In this document: one piece after another, positions 1 to 8,425 of the stretch
How the letters are laid out: each line of letters starts with the position of its first letter
Position numbering within the stretch: the stretch's first letter is position 1
Source: JAKVBH01 sp049800955
GTDB lineage: Bacteria; Pseudomonadota; Alphaproteobacteria; Rhodobacterales; Rhodobacteraceae
Length of the DNA: 64,000 nucleotides
Direction of reading: 5' to 3'
Assembly (NCBI RefSeq): GCF_049800955.1
Contig: NZ_JBNAGA010000001.1
Location: forward strand, 806,001-870,000
Program-made: the position numbers and the translations under genes
Notes under the pieces: generated by a model
What the model was told of the DNA's origin: nothing
The model's input: only the letters and a program-made list of their open reading frames with translations
Database searches by the model: none

Positions 1-186
1 GGCTTCCAGCCAATCATCGCCCGGGCGCAACAGATCGGCTGGCACGTCAAGCGCCCGGTCCATCATCTGGCCAGAGATCAGCGCCTCAAGGGCAAAAATG
101 GCGATGGTAACCAGCACAATCAGGAAGTAGCGCGGCGCCACATGGTGCTGTGATCGAGGGGGAAAGGTGTTTTGCGTCAATGTCAT
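1..186 (-). CDS. N-terminal fragment of a membrane protein, partial at window edge
   Basis: An ATG at 184-186 on the minus strand opens a frame that runs to the window edge, giving 62 residues. After a short polar start (MTLTQNTF, then basic HHVAPR) there is one hydrophobic stretch at about residues 20-36 (YFLIVLVTIAIFALEAL), followed by an acidic extracytoplasmic-looking segment. This reads as an N-terminal membrane anchor. The rest of the protein lies outside the window and I do not recognise the family. It is the next gene after pepF on the same strand, about 67 bp downstream, so the two may be cotranscribed. Confidence 0.6.
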   Translation of the reverse strand, partial: MTLTQNTFPPRSQHHVAPRYFLIVLVTIAIFALEALISGQMMDRALDVPADLLRPGDDWLEA

Positions 187-253
187 GACGCCAGCCTATA
201 CGCATATCCGGGCTGCGCGAAGTCCTGAGATCGCGCAGCCGGGGGAGCGGGGA

Positions 254-2083
254 TTAGTCCATCGCTTCCAATTCGTCGATAAAGCCTTCGATCATCGCCA
301 GACCCTTGTGCCAGAAGGTCGGGTCGGAGGCATCAAGACCGAAGGGCGCGAGCAGGTCCTTGTGGTGCTTCGATCCGCCCGCCTTGAGCATGTCGAAATA
401 CTTCTCCTGAAAGCCCTCGGGGTTCTCCTCATAGACCGCGTAAAGCGCGTTCACGAGCCCGTCGCCAAAGGCATAGGCATAGACGTAGAACGGCGAATGC
501 ACGAAATGCGGGATATAGGCCCAGAAGGTCTCGTATCCTTCCACAAAGTCAAACGCCGGCCCGAGGCTCTCGGCCTGAACGGACATCCACAGCGCGTTGA
601 TATCCTCGGGCGTGAGCTCGCCACCCCGGCGGGCGTCATGCAGCTTACACTCGAAATCATAGAAGGCGATCTGGCGTACGACCGTGTTGATCATGTCCTC
701 GACCTTGCCTGCGAGCATGACCTTGCGTTGGGCCTGATCCTTGGCGCCTTCCAGCATCTTGCGGAAGGTCAGCATCTCGCCGAAGACCGAGGCCGTTTCG
801 GCCAGCGTGAGCGGCGTCGAGGACAGCATCTCGCCCTGGCCGGCGGCCAGCACCTGGTGCACGCCGTGGCCCAGCTCATGGGCCAGCGTCATCACATCGC
901 GCGGTTTGCCGAGGTAGTTGAGCATCACATAGGGGTGCACATCCGTGACGGTGGGATGGGCAAAAGCGCCGGGCGCCTTGCCGGGCTTCACGCCCGCGTC
1001 AATCCAGCCCTTGGTGAAAAACGGCTCGGCGATGCGCGCCATCTCGGGGTCAAACCCGGCATAGGCCTCCATCACTGTCTTTTGCGCATCATCCCAGGAG
1101 ACGACGCGGGTGTCCTCCATGGGCAGGGGCGCGTTGCGATCCCAGACCTGCATGCGCTCGAGCCCCAGCCACTTGCGCTTGAGCTCGTAATAGCGGTGCG
1201 ACAGGCGCGGATAGGCCTCGACCACCGCATTGCGCAGCGCCTCGACGACTTCGGGTTCCACATGGTTCGACAGGTGCCGCCCCGATTGCGGGGTCGGCAT
1301 GCCGCGCCAGCGATCGAGAATTTCCTTTTCCTTGGCCTGCGTATTGTGCACCCGCGCAAAGGTCTTGATGTTCTCGCCAAAGACGCGGGCCAGTTCGCGC
1401 GTCGCGGCCTCGCGGGTCTCACGATCCTGTTCGGTGAGCAGGTTCAGCGTGCCTTCGATATTGCGCTCCTCGCCCGCGACGGTGAAGCTCAGGCCCGCGA
1501 TGGTCTCGTCAAAGAGCCGCTCCCAGGCATCGCCCACCACGCCCAGATCGTGCAGGAACTTCTCCAACTCGTCAGAAAGCTGGTAGGGCTTCATCGCGCG
1601 AATGCGGTCAAACACGGGCTTGTAACGCGCGAGATCGGCGTTCTGGTTCAGCAAACCATCGAGATGATCATCTTCCAGCCGGTTGAGCTCCAACGTGAAG
1701 AACACCAAGGGCGTGGTGAAATTCGTGATCGCCTCCTGCATGTCCGACATGAACTTGGCCCGCTCGCCATCGGTCGTCAGTTGGTAGTAGCGCAGACCCG
1801 CGAAAGACATGATCCGCCCGGCAATCGAGCTGATCCGCTCATTGCGCTGCACACATTCCAGCAGGCCTGCCGCATCCAGATCGCCCAGCTTGCCCTCGTA
1901 GTCGCTGGCAAAAGAGGCGCAGGCCTCTTCCAGCCAATCGAGATCGCGCTTGAGCTCGGGCGCATCCTCGCCTGTGTAGAGATCGGTCAGATCCCATTCC
2001 GGCAAATCGCCGAGATTGTCAGAACCGGATCCGGCATGTGCATCAAAAGTGCGGGAAGTGGCAGGGAAGGGCAGGTTGAGCAT
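254..2083 (-). CDS. pepF: M3 family oligoendopeptidase F
   Basis: The 609-residue protein is a soluble zinc metallopeptidase of the M3B (PepF) family, which cleaves short peptides in the cytoplasm. The zinc motif HELGH is at residues 402-406 in the context LAHELGHGVHQ. The second half carries the M3 helical signatures downstream (for example LAETASVFGEM, which supplies the third zinc ligand Glu). Length matches the PepF/M3 clade of about 600 residues. The start ATG at 2081-2083 gives MLNLPFPATSRTF, a typical N-terminus. No signal peptide is visible. A 649-residue open frame on the opposite strand is a GC-rich shadow. Confidence 0.93.
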   Translation of the reverse strand: MLNLPFPATSRTFDAHAGSGSDNLGDLPEWDLTDLYTGEDAPELKRDLDWLEEACASFASDYEGKLGDLDAAGLLECVQRNERISSIAGRIMSFAGLRYYQLTTDGERAKFMSDMQEAITNFTTPLVFFTLELNRLEDDHLDGLLNQNADLARYKPVFDRIRAMKPYQLSDELEKFLHDLGVVGDAWERLFDETIAGLSFTVAGEERNIEGTLNLLTEQDRETREAATRELARVFGENIKTFARVHNTQAKEKEILDRWRGMPTPQSGRHLSNHVEPEVVEALRNAVVEAYPRLSHRYYELKRKWLGLERMQVWDRNAPLPMEDTRVVSWDDAQKTVMEAYAGFDPEMARIAEPFFTKGWIDAGVKPGKAPGAFAHPTVTDVHPYVMLNYLGKPRDVMTLAHELGHGVHQVLAAGQGEMLSSTPLTLAETASVFGEMLTFRKMLEGAKDQAQRKVMLAGKVEDMINTVVRQIAFYDFECKLHDARRGGELTPEDINALWMSVQAESLGPAFDFVEGYETFWAYIPHFVHSPFYVYAYAFGDGLVNALYAVYEENPEGFQEKYFDMLKAGGSKHHKDLLAPFGLDASDPTFWHKGLAMIEGFIDELEAMD

Positions 2084-2181
2084 GAGATGTCCTGTGTTGC
2101 TTGTGCCAAGAGGTAAGGCGCAGGCCCGTGGGCCTCAACCCCCATATGGGGTAAATCAACGCGACCGGCCTCGCACAAAAG

Positions 2182-2210
2182 AAAACGCCCCGCGCGAGGC
2201 AGGGCGTTTT
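2182..2210 (-). terminator. Rho-independent terminator of the first VPLPA-CTERM gene
   Basis: A hairpin with arms AAAACGCCC and GGGCGTTTT sits just after the stop codon of the minus-strand gene at 2232-2987 and ends in a T-run when read on the minus strand. A near-identical hairpin follows the paralogue at 3184-3927. Confidence 0.8.
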
Positions 2211-2231
2211 GCAGACAGTCTGATGTCTGGA

Positions 2232-2987
2232 TCAGCCGCGCTTGCGCCGCATCGCGCCGAGACCGGCAAGACCCGCCAAAAGCAGAACCGCAGAAGCAGG
2301 CAGCGGCACAGGGGCCACAACAACGCCACGCTCGACCGCCATAAACGTCTGGTTGCCCGTCACCGTGCCGGCAAGGCCCGTACCGCCACTGACGCGCGAA
2401 GTTGCCGCGTAGGTGAAGCTACTGACGCCAGCCATCAAAGGGTCGGCCGAGATGTTCGTCGTGGTGTTGTAGCCTGTGTCGATGGTATCGACATCAATCG
2501 ACAATGACGAGCCGATCTGGCCGAGCAGGCCATTGATGTTGATATTGGCGGTGTTGAAATCCGTGAACTCCCCGGCAAGAAGCGCAGTGCCGCCACCATC
2601 AAGGTAGCTTTCCAGAGCGGCTGCTTCGGATGCAGCAAAGGCATCGGTTGCATAAATCTGGACGAAGAGATCAACAGAATCAAGCAGAGCGCCGGTGATT
2701 GCCGTACCGCTTGAATACAGCGTCGACGTCACACCGCCCAGCGAGTCAAAAAAACCGTCGAGGGCGCTCGCCCCAGTGGTGGCTGGACTGTCGCCAATGA
2801 TGGCAACATTTGTGCCTGCCCCCAGCAGATTTGAAAAAAACGTTTGGTTGCCAACGTTTTCGTTCGCGTCTCCGATACCCGTGGCATTGGCGATATTCGT
2901 ATCGCCGACGACGACAAGCGTTGACGCGGAGGCCATTGACCCTGCGGCCAAAAGCGCCGCTGCGCATAAAGTATTAATGAGTTTCAT
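2232..2987 (-). CDS. VPLPA-CTERM sorting domain-containing protein (paralogue 1)
   Basis: The 251-residue exported protein has an N-terminal signal peptide (MKLINTLCAAALLAAGSMASAS) and ends in the tripartite VPLPA-CTERM signal: APVPLPAS, a hydrophobic helix (AVLLLAGLAGLGA) and a basic tail MRRKRG. Such tails are processed by an XrtD-type exosortase, which is not encoded in this window. The body (about residues 22-220) is Gly/Thr/Asn/Ser-rich and has a section, AALESYLDGGGTALLAGEF, resembling a Rossmann/GATase-like strand-turn-strand. The function is unknown; it is likely surface-attached or extracellular. It is a clear paralogue of the next gene, including shared terminators, so the pair looks like a tandem duplication. 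Confidence 0.85.
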   Translation of the reverse strand: MKLINTLCAAALLAAGSMASASTLVVVGDTNIANATGIGDANENVGNQTFFSNLLGAGTNVAIIGDSPATTGASALDGFFDSLGGVTSTLYSSGTAITGALLDSVDLFVQIYATDAFAASEAAALESYLDGGGTALLAGEFTDFNTANININGLLGQIGSSLSIDVDTIDTGYNTTTNISADPLMAGVSSFTYAATSRVSGGTGLAGTVTGNQTFMAVERGVVVAPVPLPASAVLLLAGLAGLGAMRRKRG

Positions 2988-3130
2988 GAGATAATCCTTT
3001 CGTGTCTCTGTCTGAGGTTACCCTTAGTTAACTTTACTGTGAAGGAGTAACTCGCGGCTCCGAACAGTTCTGTGCGCAACCATTGCCGCGTTCAAAGCCC
3101 GCCACTCGATCTTTCAAACCGGTAGATCAT

Positions 3131-3162
3131 AAAAAAACGCCCCGCACGAGGCAGGGCGTTTT
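3131..3162 (-). terminator. Rho-independent terminator of the second VPLPA-CTERM gene
   Basis: A hairpin with arms AACGCCC and GGGCGTT is followed, on the minus strand, by a run of seven T. It differs from the terminator at 2182-2210 by only one base in the loop region (GCGCGAGG versus GCACGAGG). Confidence 0.85.
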
Positions 3163-3183
3163 GCACAACTTCGGAGGTCTGGC

Positions 3184-3927
3184 TTAGCCGCGCTTGCGCC
3201 GCATTGCGCCCAGACCGGCCAAGCCACCAATCAGCAGCAGCGCCGATGCGGGCAGCGGCACGGGGGCCGTGACCACTTCACTGGCGATAAACGTCGTGCC
3301 GTTTGTGGTCGCGATCAGTGCCGTACCACCGGTGACGTTCGCTGTCGCGCCCAAGGTGAAGCTCGACATGCCTGCCGTCAGCGGATTCGCTGAAATGTTC
3401 GTGGTTACAGTATATCCAGTATCCAGTGACCCACTGCCGATGCTGATAGAACTACCCAGACCTGTCAGCAGACCATTGAGGAACGTGTTATCAGAAGCAC
3501 AGCAAACGTCGTTGTCGCCCATGAGAAAGACGGTACCGCCATCGTCGAGAAACGTGCTCAGTGCTGCGACTTCAGAAGCCGCAAATGAATTGCTCGCGCC
3601 GGTTTGAACGAATACGTCAAGTCCGCTCAGCAATCCTGCATCGATTGTGGCATTCGCGGTTAAGGATGAGGTCACGCCCCCGAGGCCATTGTAAAAGTCG
3701 TTCAGTCGACCCGCACCCAAAAAGGTATATTCGTCGTTGATAGCGACGTTGGTGCCACTGCCGAGGATGTTGGTTAAAAACGTCTGGTTGTCTGCGTTGA
3801 AGGCTGCAATTCCTGCGTCGACCGGATCTGCGATATTGGCATCGCCCGAAACAATGAGCGTCGAAGCGGACGCAAATGAACCTGCCACGATGAACATGGC
3901 AGTATATAGGATTTTTGAACAGGTCAT
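3184..3927 (-). CDS. VPLPA-CTERM sorting domain-containing protein (paralogue 2)
   Basis: The 247-residue protein has a signal peptide (MTCSKILYTAMFIVAGSFASAS) and the C-terminal VPLPA-CTERM module TAPVPLPASALLLIGG followed by MRRKRG. It aligns along its length with the neighbouring paralogue (shared STLIVSGDANIA-like start, NQTF, GTNVAI, LGGVTS, DVFVQ, DTGY..TTNISA..PL..G.SSFT). It has a distinctive CC pair (DVCCASDN) absent from paralogue 1. It is predicted to be exported and anchored by an exosortase/VPLPA system encoded elsewhere. The biochemical role is unknown. Confidence 0.85.
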   Translation of the reverse strand: MTCSKILYTAMFIVAGSFASASTLIVSGDANIADPVDAGIAAFNADNQTFLTNILGSGTNVAINDEYTFLGAGRLNDFYNGLGGVTSSLTANATIDAGLLSGLDVFVQTGASNSFAASEVAALSTFLDDGGTVFLMGDNDVCCASDNTFLNGLLTGLGSSISIGSGSLDTGYTVTTNISANPLTAGMSSFTLGATANVTGGTALIATTNGTTFIASEVVTAPVPLPASALLLIGGLAGLGAMRRKRG

Positions 3928-4022
3928 CGTAAACTCCTTGATGAATAGCGCGAGCCCACGTTTTTTTCATGTTTGAGTGAAGGCTCTTCGGGAAAGTTGT
4001 TTGGTCCATGCTTTTAGGGACT

Positions 4023-5612
4023 TCACCCATAGGTCTCCAGCATCGCCAGCAAATCCTCATAGGTATTCGCTTGATCCATCGGCTTGTCATGCCGCCAGCG
4101 CGACATGCGGGGAAAGCGCAGGGCGACGCCGGATTTGTGGCGCGGCGAGGCGTGGATGCCCTCGAAGGCAATCTCGAACACATGGTGCGGCGTGACCTGC
4201 CGGACCGGGCCAAACCGTTGCAGCGTGTTCTTCTTCACCCAAGCCGTGATCTCGCGGAACTCCTTGTCGGTTAACCCACTGTAGGCCTTGGTGAAGGGCA
4301 CCAATTCATTGCCTTTGCGCACGGCGAAGGTGAAATCGGTGAAGAGATTGGCGCGCCGCCCGTGGCCTTGCTGCGCGTAGATCATCACCGCGTCGATGGT
4401 CAGCGGATCGAGCTTCCACTTCCACCAATCGCCCTTTTTGCGGCCCGAAAGATAGGGGCTGTCCGCGCGTTTGAGCATCACACCTTCGGCCATGTGATCG
4501 CGGGCTGTGGCGCGGGTCTCGCGCAGGGCGTCCCATGTCTCAAAGTTCAGCTGGGCGGGCAGATGAATGGGCGCGTCGGGTGGCAACCCCGAGACCAGCG
4601 TTTCAAGTTTCGCGCGCCTCTCGGAGAAAGTCGTCTCGCGCAGGTCTTGCCCGTCGTGTTCCAGAAGATCATAGGCGGCCAGCGCGACAGGGGCCTCGGC
4701 GAGCAGTTTCTTGGGAACGGTCTTGCGCCCGATCCGCTTTTGCAGCGCGTTGAAGGGCATGGGGCCGTCGGCATTCCAGGCCAGGATTTCGCCATCGAGC
4801 ACGGTGCCCGAGGGCAGGAAATCGGTCAGACGGGCAAGCTCGGGAAAGCGGTCCGTCATCAGCTCTTCGCCGCGGGACCAGACGAAATGTTTGCCGCCGC
4901 GCAGGATGACTTGCCCGCGAATGCCGTCCCACTTCCATTCAGCGCGCCAATCACTGGGAGGGCCGAGGTCTTCCGGCGCGTCATCGAGCTGATAGGCGAG
5001 GTAGAACGGGTAGGGGCGCGACAGGTCTGCGCCCGTTTCGGCCTCGGTCAGATCGTGCCAGCTATGGGTCTCGGGCGACCATTGGCCCATCAGACGATGG
5101 GCCATTTCCGCCTCCTCGCGCTCAAGGGCGCGAGCGAGGGCGCGGGTCATGAGTTTCTGGCTGATCCCGATGCGAAAACCGCCGGTGATCAGCTTGTTGA
5201 ACAAAAACCTCTCCACCGGCCCCAGCTGATCCCAGGCATCCTCGATGACAGCGCGCCGTGCATCAATGTCCTGTGGCGCCAGCGCCCGCAAGGTTTCGAT
5301 CCAATGGGTGAGCCCGAGATCCGTCTCGCGGCTGTTCTCTGGCAGCACGAGCGCAATTGTTTCCGCCAGATCCCCCACGATCGGGTAGGCCTCCTCAAAG
5401 AGCCACAGCGGGATGCCCGCGCGCTCCGCCGCCCATGCGCGCAATTGGGTCGTCGTGACGGCCCGTTTGGGCCGCCGCCCCGTGAAGAGTGCGATGCACC
5501 AGAGCCTGTCCTGCTCAGGGGCATTCGTGAGGTACTGCGTCAGAGCATCGACCTTGCGCGTGGTTTTGGTGGTCTGATCGACCGCAGTGAAGAGGGCAGC
5601 GAAGTCTTTCAT
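4023..5612 (-). CDS. ATP-dependent DNA ligase (ligase-associated DNA damage response system)
   Basis: The 529-residue enzyme seals DNA nicks using ATP. The adenylation motif KxDGxR is seen as EWKWDGIRGQ with the catalytic lysine at residue 227, followed by motifs EGVMLKRAD and WWKWKLDPLTID (motif V) and an OB-fold C-terminus. The N-terminal about 200 residues are the helical DNA-binding domain. Length and layout fit the bacterial family annotated as cisplatin damage response ligase (TIGR04120), usually encoded with a beta-CASP-like exonuclease. That partner is at 6559-7566 on the same strand, but a VPLPA-CTERM gene on the other strand lies between them. Start ATG at 5610-5612. Confidence 0.92.
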   Translation of the reverse strand: MKDFAALFTAVDQTTKTTRKVDALTQYLTNAPEQDRLWCIALFTGRRPKRAVTTTQLRAWAAERAGIPLWLFEEAYPIVGDLAETIALVLPENSRETDLGLTHWIETLRALAPQDIDARRAVIEDAWDQLGPVERFLFNKLITGGFRIGISQKLMTRALARALEREEAEMAHRLMGQWSPETHSWHDLTEAETGADLSRPYPFYLAYQLDDAPEDLGPPSDWRAEWKWDGIRGQVILRGGKHFVWSRGEELMTDRFPELARLTDFLPSGTVLDGEILAWNADGPMPFNALQKRIGRKTVPKKLLAEAPVALAAYDLLEHDGQDLRETTFSERRAKLETLVSGLPPDAPIHLPAQLNFETWDALRETRATARDHMAEGVMLKRADSPYLSGRKKGDWWKWKLDPLTIDAVMIYAQQGHGRRANLFTDFTFAVRKGNELVPFTKAYSGLTDKEFREITAWVKKNTLQRFGPVRQVTPHHVFEIAFEGIHASPRHKSGVALRFPRMSRWRHDKPMDQANTYEDLLAMLETYG

Positions 5613-5863
5613 GGTGCAACCCCTCCAAGGTCTCTTGGCCCACGTTTATGGCGATCGTTAACACTCCATGGAAAAGTAGATCACTTCTTCCTCAAGCCTA
5701 CCCCGCGCGACCGCAAGCACGCCCCCGCTGTTGTGTCTTTAGTCGATACAATCAGGACAACCGGCGGGTATTGTTTGCCGTCGAGGATGTAATGGTTAAC
5801 ACTTCGTTGACCCGCACAAATGTCATGGCTAGCCTGCATTTGTATATTGTGAAGGATGATACC

Positions 5864-6466
5864 ATGAAACTACCTATCGTTTTAAGCGTTGCGCTGGGTC
5901 TTGCCGCTGGCGGTGCACATGCCGGAATAATTGATTTTGAAGGTGTCACGCCGACCGACTTCGGGGACCCGATCGACGTTGGAGACTTTCGTTTTGATTT
6001 CACAGCCTCTGGTTGGCTCATAGGCGATCTTGACGACGGCCTCACACCGGGTGAGGTGGGCAATGGCACCAATGTGCTCTACGCGTCTGGCGGCTCGCCG
6101 GTTTCCGTGACAATGACCCGCATCGACGGCGGTGCTTTTGATGTTTCTGCCCTTTCCGCGGCTGAGAGCACGGGTGGCACGGCGGATATCCTGAACGTGT
6201 CCGGCGCTTTCGCCCTTGGCGGATCCATCATGGATGATTTGGCGGTGACCAATGCGCATCAGAATTTCACGCTGAGCGGCTTCGTGGGCCTGTCGAGTCT
6301 GACATTTTCAACCGCCACCTCTGGCGCCTTTGGCGAGGTTGGCTTTGAGCTGGACAACATTAACACGATGGCTGTGACTGCGCCTGTACCGCTTCCGGCG
6401 GGAGGGATGTTGCTCCTGACAGGGCTGGGTGCCGTCGCGCTCACGCGTCGTAAGTCTAAAGCCTGA
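5864..6466 (+). CDS. VPLPA-CTERM sorting domain-containing protein (third copy)
   Basis: The 200-residue protein has a signal peptide (MKLPIVLSVALGLAAGGAHA) and the C-terminal sorting signal APVPLPAGGMLLLTGLGAV followed by ALTRRKSKA. I chose the ATG at 5864 because it directly starts the signal peptide and has GAAGGA seven bases upstream; a longer open frame from 5648 would add a non-secretory extension. The body begins IIDFEGVTPTDFGDPI and is Asp/Gly/Thr-rich, like many PEP/VPLPA-CTERM proteins of unknown function. It is not an obvious paralogue of the two genes at 2.2-3.9 kb. It separates two repair genes that are normally adjacent. Confidence 0.85.
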   Translation: MKLPIVLSVALGLAAGGAHAGIIDFEGVTPTDFGDPIDVGDFRFDFTASGWLIGDLDDGLTPGEVGNGTNVLYASGGSPVSVTMTRIDGGAFDVSALSAAESTGGTADILNVSGAFALGGSIMDDLAVTNAHQNFTLSGFVGLSSLTFSTATSGAFGEVGFELDNINTMAVTAPVPLPAGGMLLLTGLGAVALTRRKSKA

Positions 6467-6558
6467 ACTTGCTACGGCAGCTCGCCCTGCGCGGGCTGCC
6501 ATGTTTCTGACCCTGTCTGGTGATACTCGCCTGGTGTTGGATGGGGGGCCGCTCCCGT

Positions 6559-7566
6559 TCACGCCGCATCGGAGGGTTCATCAGGGTCGGCCTCGGTGCC
6601 AAATTCCGTTGGCACAACGCGTGCATTGTATCCCTGATCATTGAGGTATCGCGCGAAGATATCGGTGTAACCATGCGTCGGATATATGTTTTCTGCGCCG
6701 GTCTCTTTGACAGCACGGAGTAGGTCGGGCCAGTCGACATGGTCTGACATGACAAAACCCCGGTCCATCGCGCGCCTGCGTCGCACGCCGCGCATGCGCA
6801 TCCATCCAGAGGCAAAGCCCGTCTCGTGAGGCCCAAACTTGCGTGCCCATGCCGAGCCAAGGGCCGATGGCGGCGCGATGACCAACGCGCCGGGATATTC
6901 CTTGCGGTTCGTCTCTGCCGTGACATGCACCGTTTCCGGAAGCGTGTAGCCCTGCGCGCGCAGAACCGCGTTTGTGCCCTCAACGGCGCCATGGGTCAGG
7001 ATCGGGCCAATGTCTGTGTCGAGATTGGCCAGCACCCGTTGCGCCTTGCCCAGACCATAGGCCCCGATCATTGCGACGCGTCCGGCGGCGGCATTGCGCG
7101 CCCACCACGCGTTGATGTCCTGCATGACCTCCGCTTGCGGCGCCCATTTGAAGACCGGCAAACCAAAGGTGCATTCCGTCACGAAATGATGGCAGCGCAC
7201 GGGCTCGAACGGTTCAGACAGGCCATCGTCCTGCAACTTGTAATCGCCGGAGACAACCCAAACCTCGCCACTGACCTCAACCCGAATTTGTGCCGAGCCC
7301 GGCACATGCCCGGCCGGATGAAAGCTGACATTTGCGCGGCCGATCCGGAGCACCTCATCATAGGCGATGGTCTCCAGAACGATCTCGCCCAGTCTGTGGC
7401 GGATTACCGGGGCGGCGGCTGCGGTGCAGAGGTATCGGCCATGGCCCGGCCGCGCGTGATCGGCGTGACCATGGGTGATCAATGCCCGGTCCACCGGGCG
7501 CCACGGGTCGATGTAGAAATCTCCGGCGGGGCAATAGATGCCGCGTTCTGTAAATTCGAGTGCCAT
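6559..7566 (-). CDS. Ligase-associated DNA damage response exonuclease (metallo-beta-lactamase fold)
   Basis: The 335-residue protein has the metallo-beta-lactamase/beta-CASP fold related to mRNA 3'-end processing nucleases. The metal-binding motif HGHADH is at residues 32-37, with further His/Asp ligands in HPAGHVPGSAQ and VSGDYK. It matches the family known as ligase-associated DNA damage response exonuclease (TIGR04122), which acts with the ligase at 4023-5612, probably in end processing and joining. I chose the ATG at 7564-7566 (MALEFTERGIYCPAGDFYID) because this is the conserved N-terminus; the open frame continues upstream to 7662. The expected partner helicase is not in the window. Confidence 0.9.
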   Translation of the reverse strand: MALEFTERGIYCPAGDFYIDPWRPVDRALITHGHADHARPGHGRYLCTAAAAPVIRHRLGEIVLETIAYDEVLRIGRANVSFHPAGHVPGSAQIRVEVSGEVWVVSGDYKLQDDGLSEPFEPVRCHHFVTECTFGLPVFKWAPQAEVMQDINAWWARNAAAGRVAMIGAYGLGKAQRVLANLDTDIGPILTHGAVEGTNAVLRAQGYTLPETVHVTAETNRKEYPGALVIAPPSALGSAWARKFGPHETGFASGWMRMRGVRRRRAMDRGFVMSDHVDWPDLLRAVKETGAENIYPTHGYTDIFARYLNDQGYNARVVPTEFGTEADPDEPSDAA

Positions 7567-7655
7567 GAAAATCAGGGTAGCGGTCGCAGCGGGCTTGTCC
7601 ATGGCGCGGGGGCATGGCAGGCAGGGACGGGCATCGGACATCACGGGAGGACGCC

Positions 7656-8423
7656 ATGTCAATCAGGGAATTTCGCAGCAAGATGTTGTCCGGCGCGCCG
7701 ATTGCGGGCACGTTTTTGAAGACGCCCGCCTATCAGCTGGTGGAAGTGCTCGCGCAATCCGATCTGGATTGCCTGTGTCTGGATGCTGAACATGCGCCTT
7801 TTGATCGTGCGGCGCTCGACGCGTGTATCGCCATTGGTCGGGCGTTGGACTTCCCGATCCTCGTGCGGCCCGGTGATGGGTCACCCCGCGAGGTCTTGCA
7901 GGCTCTCGACTATGGTGCGGCGGGGATCATCGCGCCGCATATCGATACGGTCGAGAAGGCCGAGGCGCTGGCCCGTTCTGCGCGCTTTGGCCTGCACGGA
8001 CGGGGGTATGCCGGGTCCACCCGTTGGGCTGATTACGCCACGCGCGCGATGCCCGATCTGCTGGATGCCAGCGCCGAGACAATTGTTCTGGCCCAGATCG
8101 AGGAGCCTGCGGGCGTTGAGGCGGCGGACGCAATTGCTGCCGTGGAAGGGATCGACGGGCTCTTTCTGGGGCCGGCGGATCTCTCGGTGGGTTATGGGCA
8201 CCGCGATCAGACATCGGACGATCTGGCCCGGGCCTTTGCCAGCGTCGGCGCGGCCTGTCGCGCCCATGGCAAGCACTACATGACCTTTGTCGCCAATGGC
8301 GCACAGGCGCAATCGCGCGCGGCGCAATACGGGGTCACAGGGTTCATGGTGGGTTCCGAGCATGGCTGGGCGCGGGCAGGCGCCAATGCCGATGCGGCGG
8401 ATGTGCACGCGATCAAAGGCTAG
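7656..8423 (+). CDS. HpcH/HpaI aldolase/citrate lyase family protein
   Basis: The 255-residue class II (metal-dependent) aldolase family protein probably cleaves or forms a 2-oxo-4-hydroxy acid, with pyruvate or a related product. Visible signatures are LDAEHAPFD (catalytic His near residue 46), the AQIEEPAG metal-binding Glu and the GLFLGPADLS loop with the metal-binding Asp. The start ATG at 7656 has GGGAGG at 7645-7650; an upstream in-frame ATG at 7614 overlaps the neighbouring promoter area and lacks such a site. The true substrate cannot be read from the sequence. It is divergent from the exonuclease gene. Confidence 0.88.
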   Translation: MSIREFRSKMLSGAPIAGTFLKTPAYQLVEVLAQSDLDCLCLDAEHAPFDRAALDACIAIGRALDFPILVRPGDGSPREVLQALDYGAAGIIAPHIDTVEKAEALARSARFGLHGRGYAGSTRWADYATRAMPDLLDASAETIVLAQIEEPAGVEAADAIAAVEGIDGLFLGPADLSVGYGHRDQTSDDLARAFASVGAACRAHGKHYMTFVANGAQAQSRAAQYGVTGFMVGSEHGWARAGANADAADVHAIKG

Positions 8424-8425
8424 CC

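Noticed and set aside
167..2116. 649-residue open frame opposite pepF
   Set aside because: It is the GC-rich antisense of a well-supported M3 peptidase and has no recognisable domain.
5648..5863. Longer N-terminus for the third VPLPA-CTERM gene
   Set aside because: It would place about 72 non-secretory residues before a clear signal peptide that has its own ribosome site.
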